A stretch of DNA of 64,000 nucleotides from positions 3,348,001 through 3,412,000 of the forward strand of contig NZ_AP025170.1 of the NCBI RefSeq assembly GCF_003402535.2, given 5' to 3'. This DNA comes from Cupriavidus sp. P-10. GTDB taxonomy: Bacteria > Pseudomonadota > Gammaproteobacteria > Burkholderiales > Burkholderiaceae. The notes under the pieces are model-generated. The model searched no databases. It was not told where the DNA came from and saw only the letters and a program-made list of their open reading frames with translations. Shown one piece after another: positions 42,349-51,270 of this stretch; position 1 is the first letter of the stretch; each line of letters opens with the position of its first letter. The position numbers and the translations under genes were made by a program.

Positions 42349-42570
42349 ATGCTGCGTCGTGTTGCGATTGTATCGGCGTTTGCCGCCACCCTTGCGATGC
42401 CCCTGCTGGGCGGATGCGGCATCCGCGGGCCGCTGACCTACCCCAAGGTGCCGCCTGAGCCGACCCCGCCGACCGTGGCCGATCCCGGCCTGGGCCGCGC
42501 CGATGCGGTGCCGGTTCCGGCGCCCGCTCCGGCACCTGCGTCATCGCCCGCCGCCCCCACTACCCGATAA
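42349..42570 (+). CDS. lptM: small LPS-assembly lipoprotein LptM
   Basis: A 73-residue lipoprotein of the YifL/LptM family, which in E. coli helps LptD reach its native disulfide pattern. It has a signal peptide with lipobox LLGGC and the family signature right after the Cys, GIRGPLTYP. A Pro/Ala-rich tail follows. It is two bases upstream of lysA and next to cyaY, the same trio as in E. coli (cyaY, yifL, dapF/lysA region). Confidence 0.9.
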   Translation: MLRRVAIVSAFAATLAMPLLGGCGIRGPLTYPKVPPEPTPPTVADPGLGRADAVPVPAPAPAPASSPAAPTTR

Positions 42571-42572
42571 CC

Positions 42573-43832
42573 ATGACCGCATTCTTTCATCGCCAGGACG
42601 GCACGCTTGCCGTCGAGCAGGTGCCGCTGGCGCAGATCGCCGCTGAATTTGGCACGCCCACCTATGTCTATTCGCGCGCGGCGCTGACCGCCGCGTACCA
42701 GGCCTACGCCGCCGCCTGCCAGGGCCGCAAGGCGCAGGTCCAGTACGCCATGAAGGCCAACTCCAACCTGGCGGTGCTGCAAGTGTTCGCCAAGCTGGGC
42801 GCGGGCTTCGACATTGTCTCGGGCGGCGAACTCAAGCGCGTGCTGGCCGCCGGCGGCGACGCGCGCAAGGTGGTGTTCTCGGGCGTGGGCAAGAGCGCGG
42901 CGGAGATGGAACTGGCGCTGGCGCACGACGTGCGCTGCTTCAATGTCGAGTCGATCCCCGAGCTGGATCGCCTGAACGAGGTTGCCGGCCGTGTCGGCAA
43001 GCGCGCGCGCGTGTCGCTGCGCATCAACCCGGATGTCGACGCCAAGACCCATCCGTATATTTCCACCGGCCTGAAGGGCAACAAGTTCGGCATCGCCTTC
43101 GAGGACGTGCTGCCGACCTACCGTGCCGCGGCCGCGCTGCCGCACCTGGAAGTGACCGGCATTGACTGCCATATCGGCTCGCAGATCACCGAGGTCGAGC
43201 CCTACCTCGAAGCGCTGGACAAGGTGCTGGACGTGGTCGAGGCGCTCGGGCGCGAGGGCATCAACCTCGAGCACATCGACGTCGGCGGCGGCCTGGGCAT
43301 CACCTATACCGACGAGACGCCGCCGGACATCACCGGCTTTGCCACCACGCTGCTGGAACGCGTGGCCGCGCGCGGCCACGGCCACCGCGAGGTGCTGTTC
43401 GAGCCAGGCCGTTCGCTGGTGGGCAATGCCGGCGTGCTGCTGACGCAGGTGGAATTCCTCAAGCCTGGCGAGGCCAAGAATTTCTGCATCGTCGATGCGG
43501 CCATGAACGACCTGGCGCGTCCGGCCATGTACGAGGCTTACCACCGCATCGAGCCGGTCGCGCTGCGCGACGGCGCGACGGTGACCTACGACATCGTCGG
43601 CCCGGTGTGCGAGTCGGGCGACTGGCTCGGCCGCGACCGCGCGCTGGCGGTGCAGCCGGGCGACCTGCTGGCCGTGATGTCGGCGGGCGCGTACGGCTTC
43701 ACCATGAGCTCGAACTACAACACCCGCCCGCGCGCCGCCGAAGTGATGGTGGACGGCGCGCGCGTGCACCTGGTGCGCGAGCGCGAACTGGTCGAGGACC
43801 TGTTCCGCGACGAGCGCCTGCTGCAGGACTGA
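42573..43832 (+). CDS. lysA: diaminopimelate decarboxylase LysA
   Basis: LysA decarboxylates meso-diaminopimelate to lysine with PLP. The 419-residue fold-type III enzyme has the Schiff-base Lys in QYAMKANSNLAVL, CHIGSQI, the Gly-rich phosphate site DVGGGLGI, EPGRSLVGNAG, and the active-site Cys across the dimer in GPVCESGDWLGRDR. It forms a two-gene unit with lptM. Confidence 0.97.
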   Translation: MTAFFHRQDGTLAVEQVPLAQIAAEFGTPTYVYSRAALTAAYQAYAAACQGRKAQVQYAMKANSNLAVLQVFAKLGAGFDIVSGGELKRVLAAGGDARKVVFSGVGKSAAEMELALAHDVRCFNVESIPELDRLNEVAGRVGKRARVSLRINPDVDAKTHPYISTGLKGNKFGIAFEDVLPTYRAAAALPHLEVTGIDCHIGSQITEVEPYLEALDKVLDVVEALGREGINLEHIDVGGGLGITYTDETPPDITGFATTLLERVAARGHGHREVLFEPGRSLVGNAGVLLTQVEFLKPGEAKNFCIVDAAMNDLARPAMYEAYHRIEPVALRDGATVTYDIVGPVCESGDWLGRDRALAVQPGDLLAVMSAGAYGFTMSSNYNTRPRAAEVMVDGARVHLVRERELVEDLFRDERLLQD

Positions 43833-43882
43833 TCTCCACCGCGCAGCCGGCGATGCGGCCGGCTGCGGCCGGCTGCCGTACG

Positions 43883-44554
43883 TCAGGCCCTGCCCTTGCG
43901 CGCCCACCACCAGGCCCGCATCCCCAGCAGCACGAACACCACCGCGGCATAGATCGAGACTTCGCCGAAGTCGTTCTTGCCCGCCTTGTGCCACCAGTAG
44001 TGCAGGATCGCCAGCACGGCCGTCGCATAGACCAGCTTGTGCAGCGCCTGCCAGCGCTTGCCGCCCAGGCGGCGCACCATGCCGTTGGTCGACGTCAGCG
44101 CCAGCGGCACCATCAGCACGAAGGCCGTGAACCCCACCGTGATAAAGGGACGCTTGTACACGTCCTTGATCATGTAGGCCAGGTCAAAGCCGCGGTCCAC
44201 GCCGATCCACAGCAGGAAGTGCTGCAGTCCATAGAAGAACGCAAACAAACCCAGCATGCGGCGCAGCCTGATCAGCCAGTTCCAGCCGGTCAGCCGGCGC
44301 AGCGGCGTGATCGCCAGCGTCAGGCACAGCATCACCAGTGTCCAGGTGCCAGTGGAGCGGGTGACGAATTCCAGCGGGTTGGCGCCGTATTGTCCGGTTG
44401 CGCCCAGGTAAAGCAGCCGGATGAACGGCAACAGCGCCAGCAGCCACAACATGAGCTTGATGGCGCGCACGCGCTGCGGCGACAAGGCAGCCAGGCCGGC
44501 CGGCTTGCGCGCCACCCCGCCCGCGGCGGTCGCGGCGTTGGTTGTGGAAGCCAT
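43883..44554 (-). CDS. msrQ: MsrQ, haem-binding membrane subunit of the MsrPQ system
   Basis: MsrQ (YedZ) passes electrons from the respiratory chain or a flavin reductase to periplasmic MsrP. The 223-residue protein has six membrane segments of the ferric-reductase-like fold, with haem His residues in FYGLQHFLLW and in LHKLVYATAVLAILHYWWH. The start with a gggtga site was preferred. Another ATG five codons upstream overlaps the msrP stop and is also possible. Confidence 0.93.
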   Translation of the reverse strand: MASTTNAATAAGGVARKPAGLAALSPQRVRAIKLMLWLLALLPFIRLLYLGATGQYGANPLEFVTRSTGTWTLVMLCLTLAITPLRRLTGWNWLIRLRRMLGLFAFFYGLQHFLLWIGVDRGFDLAYMIKDVYKRPFITVGFTAFVLMVPLALTSTNGMVRRLGGKRWQALHKLVYATAVLAILHYWWHKAGKNDFGEVSIYAAVVFVLLGMRAWWWARKGRA

Positions 44555-44568
44555 GCGTTCACCCTGCA

Positions 44569-45570
44569 TCAGAAGTTCTTTTTCAGGTCCATGCCCTGGT
44601 ACAACGATGCCACCTGCTGGCCGTAGCCGTTGAACGGCAGCGTCTTGCGCTTGGGCGCGAACAGCGCGCCAAAGCCGCCGCCGCGGTCTTCGCCGATACG
44701 GCGCTCGGTGGCCTGGCTCCAGCGCGGGTGGTCGACGTCGGGATTCACGTTGGAATAGAAACCGTATTCCTGTGGTGCCGCCAGGTTCCAGCTGGTGGGC
44801 GGCTGCTTGTCGACAAAGCGGATCTTCACGATCGACTTGGCGCTCTTGAAGCCGTATTTCCACGGCAGCACCATGCGCACCGGCGCGCCGTTCTGGTTCG
44901 GCAGCACCTCGCCATACAGGCCGAACGTCAGCAGCGCCAGCGGGTGCATCGCCTCGTCCATGCGCAGGCCTTCGCTGTAAGGCCAGTCGAGCACGCTGCT
45001 GCTGACGCCGGGCATCTGCTTCTTGTCGGCAAGCGTGATGAACTGCACGTATTTCGCGCCGGGTTGCGGCTCGACGCGCCTGATCAGCTCGGCCAGCGGA
45101 TAGCCGATCCAGGGGATCACCATCGACCATCCTTCGACGCAGCGCAGGCGGTAGACGCGCTCCTCCATTGCCGCGACTTTCATCAGCTCATCGAGATCGT
45201 AGACCTTGGGCTTCTTCACCAGCCCTTCCACCGACACCTGCCATGGGCGTGGGCGCAGCGTGCCGGCGTTGCGGGCCGGGTCGGACTTGTCGGTGCCGAA
45301 CTCGTAGAAGTTGTTGTAGGTGGTCACGTCCTCGTAGGGCGTACGCTTCTCGGTGATGACGTAGGCGTTGTTGGGCGTGGCGGCCAGCTTAGGGCCGTGC
45401 TGTCCCTGCGCCCAGGCGTTGCGGGCAAACCATGGCGCCAGCGTGGCGCCGGCGGCGCTCGCGGCTGCCACCGCGAGCATGCGGCGGCGCGACTCGAAGA
45501 CATCGCGGGGGGTGATCTCGTCGGTGGCGATATCGCCACCGCGAAGCCATTTGGGTGAAGGAATCAACAT
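44569..45570 (-). CDS. msrP: MsrP, molybdenum-dependent methionine sulfoxide reductase
   Basis: MsrP repairs oxidised methionine in periplasmic proteins. The 333-residue protein has a twin-arginine signal at about residues 27-55 ([10 protein letters not shown], ending NAWAQ), so it depends on Tat. The molybdopterin-binding sulfite-oxidase fold follows, with the molybdenum-ligand Cys in [11 protein letters not shown] near residue 150 and the segment [18 protein letters not shown]. It overlaps or abuts msrQ and follows an anti-sigma/ECF sigma pair on the same strand. Confidence 0.95.
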   Translation of the reverse strand: MLIPSPKWLRGGDIATDEITPRDVFESRRRMLAVAAASAAGATLAPWFARNAWAQGQHGPKLAATPNNAYVITEKRTPYEDVTTYNNFYEFGTDKSDPARNAGTLRPRPWQVSVEGLVKKPKVYDLDELMKVAAMEERVYRLRCVEGWSMVIPWIGYPLAELIRRVEPQPGAKYVQFITLADKKQMPGVSSSVLDWPYSEGLRMDEAMHPLALLTFGLYGEVLPNQNGAPVRMVLPWKYGFKSAKSIVKIRFVDKQPPTSWNLAAPQEYGFYSNVNPDVDHPRWSQATERRIGEDRGGGFGALFAPKRKTLPFNGYGQQVASLYQGMDLKKNF

Positions 45571-45678
45571 GGTTTTCCTCGTTTCCTGGCGCTTGCAGGA
45601 TTGGACTCAGGGCTTGGTCGTGGCGTGCGGACCAATCCTGACAAAATTTTCGGTGCGGCGCAGGCGCCATGCCGGCGG

Positions 45679-46512
45679 CTAGCCGCCCTGGTATTGCTGG
45701 TAGACCGCCTGCGCCAGCGTCAGCAGCCGGGCGCGCTCCAGCGGGCCGGCCAGCGCAAAGCCGAGGTCGCGGTCGACCCAATAGAACGCCATCGGCGCCG
45801 GCCCGGCCGGCCGCCGTGCACCTTCGCGCGGCATGCGCTCGACGCGGAAGCCCGTGTCGGGCGTGCCCTGCGCCATGCGCCGCAATTGCAGCGACAGGCG
45901 CGTGCCGTCGTCGGCTTCATACATCAGGATGGCGGACGGGCCACCCTCGGCCACGCCCAGCCGTCCGCCGATCAGGTGGAAGCCCTGCGCGCGCAGGTCG
46001 GGCACCTGCAGCGCCGTGCCGAGGCGCTTGGATAACCATGCGATCAGGTGCGCCTCATCGCTGGCGGCGACTTCCACGGGGTGGCGCATTTCCGGCGCAT
46101 AGACCACGTGCGTGGCCAATGCCTCGCGCGCAAAGCGCTCGCCGGGGGCCATCGCCACGGTGGTGCTGCCCATGCGATCGTGGGCGAGCCAGCCGAGCGC
46201 GCCCCCGAGCGCCAGCAGTGCCACCGAGGCACAGGTCGCGGCCAGCGCCATGGTCCAGCGCGGCGCGCGCCGGCGCCCAGCCTGGCGCGGCTCGCCATGC
46301 AGGGCGGGCGGCAGCGCGGCCAGCGGCACCGGTTCGTTCAATACGGGATCCAGCATGCCGTGCAGCGCATCGGCCTGGCGGCGCCACGCGGCGACCTGCG
46401 CCGCCGCGTCCGGGTGCTGCGCCAGGTACGCCTCCACCGCGGCGCGGCGCGCGCCGGACAGCTGGCCGTCGGCGTAGGCATGGAGATCGGCTTCGTGGAT
46501 CGCGGACATCAT
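45679..46512 (-). CDS. anti-sigma factor, membrane-anchored
   Basis: A 277-residue protein with a cytoplasmic anti-sigma domain at the N-terminus (HEADLHAYADGQLSGARRAAVEAYLAQHP), one membrane helix at about residues 85-107, and a periplasmic domain. The HxxxCxxC zinc motif of ZAS-type anti-sigma factors is absent. Its start overlaps the sigma gene stop by four bases, so the pair is translated together. It lies 108 bases upstream of msrP. The signal sensed is unknown. Confidence 0.88.
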   Translation of the reverse strand: MMSAIHEADLHAYADGQLSGARRAAVEAYLAQHPDAAAQVAAWRRQADALHGMLDPVLNEPVPLAALPPALHGEPRQAGRRRAPRWTMALAATCASVALLALGGALGWLAHDRMGSTTVAMAPGERFAREALATHVVYAPEMRHPVEVAASDEAHLIAWLSKRLGTALQVPDLRAQGFHLIGGRLGVAEGGPSAILMYEADDGTRLSLQLRRMAQGTPDTGFRVERMPREGARRPAGPAPMAFYWVDRDLGFALAGPLERARLLTLAQAVYQQYQGG

Positions 46513-47048
46513 TTCACCCGCTGCAGTGAGCTGGCGGCAGCCACCGGCTGGCCGGTAGCGCCGCCATCGAGCAGCCGCCGCATTTGCTCGCGCGCACGTG
46601 CCAGCCGCGACATCACCGTGCCTTGCGGAATGTCGAGCACGCGCGCCGCCTCGGCATAGGTCAGTTGCTCCAGGCTGACCAGCAGCAGCACCGCGCGCTG
46701 GGCTTCGGGCAACTGCGCCAGCGCCTGCAGCAGGTCGCGGCGCAGGCCAGGGTCGACCGCGGGCGCGCTGACCTCGGGGAGGGTATCGGTGGCCACCACC
46801 AGGTCCTTGCGCCGCAAGCTGTTCAGGCGCAGCCGATGCATCAGGGTCAGCAGCCACGGCAGGAGGCCGTCCGCGCCGTCGCCCCACCAGGCGCCGGGGC
46901 GCAGGCGGAAGCGCCAGCGGTAGCGTAGCGCGCGCTCGAGCGTGTCCTGCACCAGGTCGTCGGCCTGTGCCGCGTCGCCGGTGAGGCCGCGCGCGTGGCG
47001 CCGCATCCGCGGCGCCAGCGCTACGAGCTGGCCTTCAAAGCCTTCCAT
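46509..47048 (-). CDS. ECF-type RNA polymerase sigma factor
   Basis: A 179-residue sigma factor of the extracytoplasmic-function type. Region 2 is at about residues 20-75 (DDLVQDTLERALRYRWRF, WLLTLMHRLRLNSLRR). Region 4 is at about residues 105-165, ending LTYAEAARVLDIPQGTVMSRLARAREQ. It lies 28 bases after the lipoprotein gene and is followed by the overlapping anti-sigma gene. A GGAATAAA element upstream of the lipoprotein gene could be its own target. Confidence 0.92.
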   Translation of the reverse strand: MEGFEGQLVALAPRMRRHARGLTGDAAQADDLVQDTLERALRYRWRFRLRPGAWWGDGADGLLPWLLTLMHRLRLNSLRRKDLVVATDTLPEVSAPAVDPGLRRDLLQALAQLPEAQRAVLLLVSLEQLTYAEAARVLDIPQGTVMSRLARAREQMRRLLDGGATGQPVAAASSLQRVK

Positions 47049-47076
47049 GCCGTGGCTGGCGTCAGCGCTTCAGCGG

Positions 47077-47514
47077 TCAGGGCTTGGCGACGTGCCAGAC
47101 ATTGTTGAGGTTGTCGCCGGTCTTGTCGCCAGGCTTGGCGTCCTTGGCAAAGCGATACAGCGGCATGCCGCGGTAGGCCCACTGCTTGGCACCGTCATCG
47201 CGCGTGATGATGGAGTACTGGCCCGACGCGTTGGTGCCCGGCGCTGCCATCAGTGGCGGCCAGTTGGTTGCACAGGGACCGTTGCAGGCGCTCTTGCCGC
47301 TGTTGGCGGTGTCGCGGTCGAAGGTATACAGCGTCAGGCCCTGCGGATCGGTCAGCACGCCATCGGTCACCTTCACCGTGGGCGGCAGGGTGCCGGCGCT
47401 GCCGCCGCCCAGGCCCATGCCGGAACAGCCGGCGAGCAGGACGGCCGCGCAGCCGAGCGCCAGCGCGGCGGGACGAACGAGGGATGCTGCAGAGGTAAGA
47501 CGCACACGTGCCAT
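47077..47514 (-). CDS. secreted repeat lipoprotein (COG4315-type)
   Basis: A 145-residue lipoprotein with lipobox LLAGC. Two copies of the short COG4315 secreted-lipoprotein repeat follow, LTDPQGLTLYTFDRD...CNGPCATNWPP and then WAYRGMPLYRFAKD. Function is unknown in the family, though similar proteins are often controlled by ECF sigma factors. The second ATG was chosen because GGAG lies eight bases before it; a Met five codons upstream is possible. It is the first gene of the ECF/anti-sigma set. Confidence 0.85.
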   Translation of the reverse strand: MARVRLTSAASLVRPAALALGCAAVLLAGCSGMGLGGGSAGTLPPTVKVTDGVLTDPQGLTLYTFDRDTANSGKSACNGPCATNWPPLMAAPGTNASGQYSIITRDDGAKQWAYRGMPLYRFAKDAKPGDKTGDNLNNVWHVAKP

Positions 47515-47536
47515 GATCTTTTTCTCCATGCTAACC

Positions 47537-47555
47537 GGTGCCGCCAGCCGGCACC
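47537..47555 (-). other. GC-rich hairpin in the leader of the lipoprotein/ECF operon
   Basis: The perfect stem ggtgccg/cggcacc with a five-base loop lies between the candidate ECF promoter and the first start codon. It has no T-run, so it is not a terminator. Confidence 0.5.
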
Positions 47556-47585
47556 GCTCCTCAAGTAAACACCGGATGTGATGCC

Positions 47586-47593
47586 TTTATTCC
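47586..47593 (-). promoter_or_regulatory. candidate ECF-type -35 element (GGAATAAA)
   Basis: The minus strand reads GGAATAAA about 75 bases before the lipoprotein start. GGAA-containing -35 boxes are typical of ECF sigma factors. At a 16-base spacing the downstream sequence is CGGTGTTT. An autoregulated promoter of the adjacent sigma factor is the natural reading, but it is inference. Confidence 0.4.
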
Positions 47594-47613
47594 GTCACGT
47601 TGCAAAAAAGTCG

Positions 47614-47644
47614 AAAAAAAACCTGCCCGGAGGCAGGTTTTTTT
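47614..47644 (-). terminator. intrinsic terminator of the cytochrome c maturation genes
   Basis: The stem aacctgcc/ggcaggtt with a four-base loop has poly-A on the left and poly-T on the right. It lies 30 bases after the ccsA stop. Confidence 0.85.
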
Positions 47645-47675
47645 GCATCGCACCATGGTGCGTCGTGCATAGCGG

Positions 47676-48896
47676 TCAGAGTTCGCCGTAGCTGTGCAGG
47701 CCCGAGAGGAACATATTGACGCCAAGGAAGGCGAAGGTCGTCACCAGCAAGCCAACCAGCGCCCACCAGGCGGCCACGGTGCCGCGCAGGCCCTTCATCA
47801 GCCGCATGTGCAGCCACGCCGCGTAGTTCAGCCACACGATCAGTGCCCAAGTCTCCTTCGGGTCCCAGCTCCAGTAACCGCCCCAGGCTTCGGCCGCCCA
47901 CAGCGCGCCGAGGATCGTGGCAATGGTAAAGAAGGCAAACCCGACCGCGATGGCCTTGTACATCACGTCATCGAGCAGTTCCAGCGACGGCAGCCGCTCG
48001 GCAAGGATGCCCCGCTGCTTGAGCAGGTACGCGACTGACACCATCGCGGCCAGCGCAAAGGTGCCATAGCCGATAAAGTTGGCTGGCACGTGGATCTTCA
48101 TCCACCAGCTTTGCAGCGCCGGCACCAGCGGCTGGATTTCCTGCGCATTGCGGCTGACCGTGTACCACAGCAGGAAGCCCACCGCGGCCGACACCACCAG
48201 CATCACGAACGGGCCCAGCGCGCGCGTGGCGTAGCGGCCTTCGTAGTACAGGTAGAACAGCGAAGTGATCAGCGTGAACAGCACGAACACTTCATACAGG
48301 TTCGAGATGGGGATATGGCCGATGTCGGTGCCGATCAGGTACGACTCGTACCAGCGCACCAGCATGCCGGTGAAACCCAGCACGATGGCGGCCCAGCACA
48401 GCTTGCTGCCGATGCTGTAGCCAGTGTTCGAGCGCGTTGCCAGCCCGACCCAGTAGAACAGCGTGGACAGGAACACCAGCGCGCTCATCCACAGGATGGC
48501 CGACTGGCTCGACAGGAAGTACTTGAGGAAGAAGGCCTGGTCCGCGCGCGCCAGCTGGCCCTGGTACAGCTGGATCGCAGACAGCGACAGCACCGCCAGC
48601 CCCAGCATCAGGGGCCGTACCGGCTTCCAGTTCCAGCCGAGCAGCGCAAAGGTGGGCACGGCGCCGATCAGCACGGCCTTGTCGTAGCCATCCATCCACT
48701 GGCCGTATTGCGACAGCGCAACGCCCGCGCCGACGGCCAGCGCCAGCGCGAACAGCCAGTCCACCCACGTCAGCCGACGCAGGAAAGAAGGTTCGAGATA
48801 GGCCTCATCGCCAGCGCCCCCGTGGGCGGGCGTGGCGGGCGTGGCTTGTGTGGTGCCGCGCATGGCGTGGTCGGCCGGGTTCACGTTTGAAGACAT
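47676..48896 (-). CDS. ccsA: cytochrome c biogenesis protein CcsA (ResC)
   Basis: CcsA is the haem-handling half of the system II cytochrome c synthase. The 406-residue membrane protein has about eight hydrophobic segments. The Trp-rich WWD motif reads AWGGYWSWDPKETWAL near residue 335, with flanking haem-ligand His residues, including KIHVPANFIGYG and AWLHMRLM. It follows resB by 15 bases. A cytochrome c4 gene upstream supplies a likely substrate. Confidence 0.95.
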   Translation of the reverse strand: MSSNVNPADHAMRGTTQATPATPAHGGAGDEAYLEPSFLRRLTWVDWLFALALAVGAGVALSQYGQWMDGYDKAVLIGAVPTFALLGWNWKPVRPLMLGLAVLSLSAIQLYQGQLARADQAFFLKYFLSSQSAILWMSALVFLSTLFYWVGLATRSNTGYSIGSKLCWAAIVLGFTGMLVRWYESYLIGTDIGHIPISNLYEVFVLFTLITSLFYLYYEGRYATRALGPFVMLVVSAAVGFLLWYTVSRNAQEIQPLVPALQSWWMKIHVPANFIGYGTFALAAMVSVAYLLKQRGILAERLPSLELLDDVMYKAIAVGFAFFTIATILGALWAAEAWGGYWSWDPKETWALIVWLNYAAWLHMRLMKGLRGTVAAWWALVGLLVTTFAFLGVNMFLSGLHSYGEL

Positions 48897-48911
48897 AGCG
48901 TACCTGCTCGT

Positions 48912-51101
48912 TTAATGGCTGCCGCCCTGGTGTGGCGCTTCAGTGGGTGTCCCGCCGGCGGCACGGCCGACGTCGTCGCGCAGTGCCGAGAACTCCTTTT
49001 CGAAGTCCATCGTGCGGCGCTGGGTCGACATCGCCATCAGTACATGGCTGCTGGACGCCGTGGTCTCGCTCTCGGCGGGGTTGTCCTTGATCCAGATCCA
49101 GACGCGGCGCTCGCGGATATAGAACATCGCGAACACGCCCAGCGTCAGCAGCAGACAACCAAGATACACGATGTTCTTGCCCGGCGCACGGGTCATCTGG
49201 AACACGCTTGCCTTGATTTCCTTGAACTCGTCGAGCTGCAGGAACACCGGTGCGCCGTAGAAGAAACTGTCCGACAACGCGTTGATCGCCTGCTGCAGGA
49301 ACGCACCGCTCTGTGCGCTGTTGGGCACCACCGGCAGCTTGTCCTGGTCACGCGCGAGCTGCCACAGCTCCCACATTGAACCGTTCAGGATCTTCAGCAA
49401 CACGTCGGCGGCCTTCTGCTGCTCGGCCTGCGGCACCGACTTTTCCAGGAACGCCGCGATCGCGGTAAATCCGCCCGGCGGCGAGTCCGACGTGGGGCGC
49501 GTGGCGCCGGCGAACAGGTCGAGTGCGCGCAGCGCGCTTTCGGCAAGCTGGCGGCGCAGGTCAGCCTTGTCTGCGCCCGGCATCGATGCCAGCGCAAAGC
49601 GGCGCGCGGCCTCGCCGCGCAGCGCACGGTCCTGCAGCGCGGCACGCAGGCGCATCCAGTCGGCGACGCTGCTTTGGTCGTCGGCGGGAATGCGCAGGTA
49701 GCGGAACTGTTCGCTCGGCGATTCGCGCATGCCGGCCAGGAACACAGACTGGCCGTCTATCTGCACCGGCACCATGTAGTTGTTGTACTCGCGCGCCTGG
49801 CCGGTGCGGTCGCGCAGCTTGTACTGCACCGAGGGGCCGACGTTGCGCAGCGTCTTGGCGCGGTCGGCGCTGGCTGCGGCGCCCAGGTGCTTCTCCAGCG
49901 TCTCGTTCAGCGATTTGCGCGCGACGCCGCGCGCATCGGGCTTGCCCGAGGCATCGGTGACGTTCTCGATATTCATCAGGCGGAAGTCGCTGAATTCGAC
50001 CGTCACGCCCTCGCTGTCCGCGCTGGTGCCGGTGCCCTTCAGCGGCGCATTGCCGCCCACCGCGCCGTCGATGGCAAAGGGGTTGCGCGCAGCACCCTGC
50101 ATCGGGTAGCCGACGAACTTCAGCCGCGAGCCGCCGTCCTCGAAACTGGACTGGTAGATGGCGATGCCGTCGACGATCAGCGGCTCGTTCACCTTGATGG
50201 TGGCCTCGGTCTGCTTGCCGGTGGCGCGGTCGGTGACGATCACGTCGGAGGCGAACAGCTTGGGCATGCCGGTCTCGTAGAAGTCGATCGAGAACTTCTT
50301 GAGCGTGAGCGCGAACGGCAGGTCCTGCACCAGCGCACCATCGGCGACGTTCAGGATCGCCGTCGACACGGTCGAACCCTCAGGCACGTAGGCATTGCCA
50401 CGGAAACCGGGGTTGCTCGCCGCCAGCCGGTGCTGTGGCGGGATCTCGCTGATCACCGCGTTGCCGCGGATCGGCGTCTTGCCACCCAGCCACATCTGCG
50501 CGCGGATCAGCATGTCGCCATCGAGCAGGCCACCGATGCAGATCACCACAATAGCGGTGTGCGCCAGGATATAGCCGACCTTGTTGGCGGCCCCCGCCTT
50601 GCCCGCCAGCAGCGTGGCGCCGTCATGCTCGACGGCCTTGATGCGGTAGCCGCGGTTGCGCAGCAGCGCGGACAGCCGTCCCACCGCCTCGGTACGCGTG
50701 CGCGCGCCGTCGAACTCGCCGCGATGGTGGAAGGCGCGCAGGCTGCGCTCGCGCACCTGGTCCTTCCACGACCGCATGTCCGCGACCATTTTGGGCGCAT
50801 TGCGCACCAGGCAGAGCGAGGTCGACACCACCAGGAACGCCAGGATCAGCAGGAACCACCACGAGCCGTAGACCTTCTGCAGCGACAGCGAATGGAAGAC
50901 ATCGGCCCAGAACGGCCCGAACTGGTTGACGTAGTTGGGATACGGCTCGTTCTGCTTGAGTACCGTGCCAACAATGCTCGCGATGGAGATCACCGTCAGC
51001 AGCGTGATCGCGAAGCGCATCGAGGACAACAATTCGACCGCGTCGCGCAACACGCGGTGAGGGGTCTTCAGGTGCAGCCCTGAAGTAGAAGCGGTCGACA
51101 T
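48912..51101 (-). CDS. resB: cytochrome c biogenesis protein ResB (CcsB)
   Basis: ResB is the partner of CcsA that brings reduced apocytochrome to the haem lyase. The 729-residue protein has three membrane helices in its first 240 residues (segments LLSSMRFAITLLTVISIASIVG, WWFLLILAFLVVSTSLCLVRN, and near residue 175), a large periplasmic domain, and a final helix (KNIVYLGCLLLTLGVFAMFYI) with a charged tail. The start MSTASTSGLHLK was chosen over an upstream frame that has no family character. Confidence 0.94.
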   Translation of the reverse strand: MSTASTSGLHLKTPHRVLRDAVELLSSMRFAITLLTVISIASIVGTVLKQNEPYPNYVNQFGPFWADVFHSLSLQKVYGSWWFLLILAFLVVSTSLCLVRNAPKMVADMRSWKDQVRERSLRAFHHRGEFDGARTRTEAVGRLSALLRNRGYRIKAVEHDGATLLAGKAGAANKVGYILAHTAIVVICIGGLLDGDMLIRAQMWLGGKTPIRGNAVISEIPPQHRLAASNPGFRGNAYVPEGSTVSTAILNVADGALVQDLPFALTLKKFSIDFYETGMPKLFASDVIVTDRATGKQTEATIKVNEPLIVDGIAIYQSSFEDGGSRLKFVGYPMQGAARNPFAIDGAVGGNAPLKGTGTSADSEGVTVEFSDFRLMNIENVTDASGKPDARGVARKSLNETLEKHLGAAASADRAKTLRNVGPSVQYKLRDRTGQAREYNNYMVPVQIDGQSVFLAGMRESPSEQFRYLRIPADDQSSVADWMRLRAALQDRALRGEAARRFALASMPGADKADLRRQLAESALRALDLFAGATRPTSDSPPGGFTAIAAFLEKSVPQAEQQKAADVLLKILNGSMWELWQLARDQDKLPVVPNSAQSGAFLQQAINALSDSFFYGAPVFLQLDEFKEIKASVFQMTRAPGKNIVYLGCLLLTLGVFAMFYIRERRVWIWIKDNPAESETTASSSHVLMAMSTQRRTMDFEKEFSALRDDVGRAAGGTPTEAPHQGGSH

Positions 51102-51140
51102 GTGCAGTGGAACCCAAGACAACGTGCTGCTTTGAAATGA

Positions 51141-51180
51141 AAAAGGGTGGACTTGCTTCGACAAGCAGGCCACCCTTTTC
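51141..51180 (-). terminator. intrinsic terminator of the cytochrome c4 gene
   Basis: A long imperfect hairpin with outer stem aaaagggtgg/ccaccctttt and an inner cttg/caag stem lies between the c4 stop and resB. It has a short T-run on the minus strand. Confidence 0.65.
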
Positions 51181-51270
51181 GATTGTGACAGGCGCGTTCG
51201 GTTGCATGCCACACGGGCTGCATGCCGAAGCGCCGGCGCCTGGCGGCGCCAGCGTACTACGCTAACGTCG

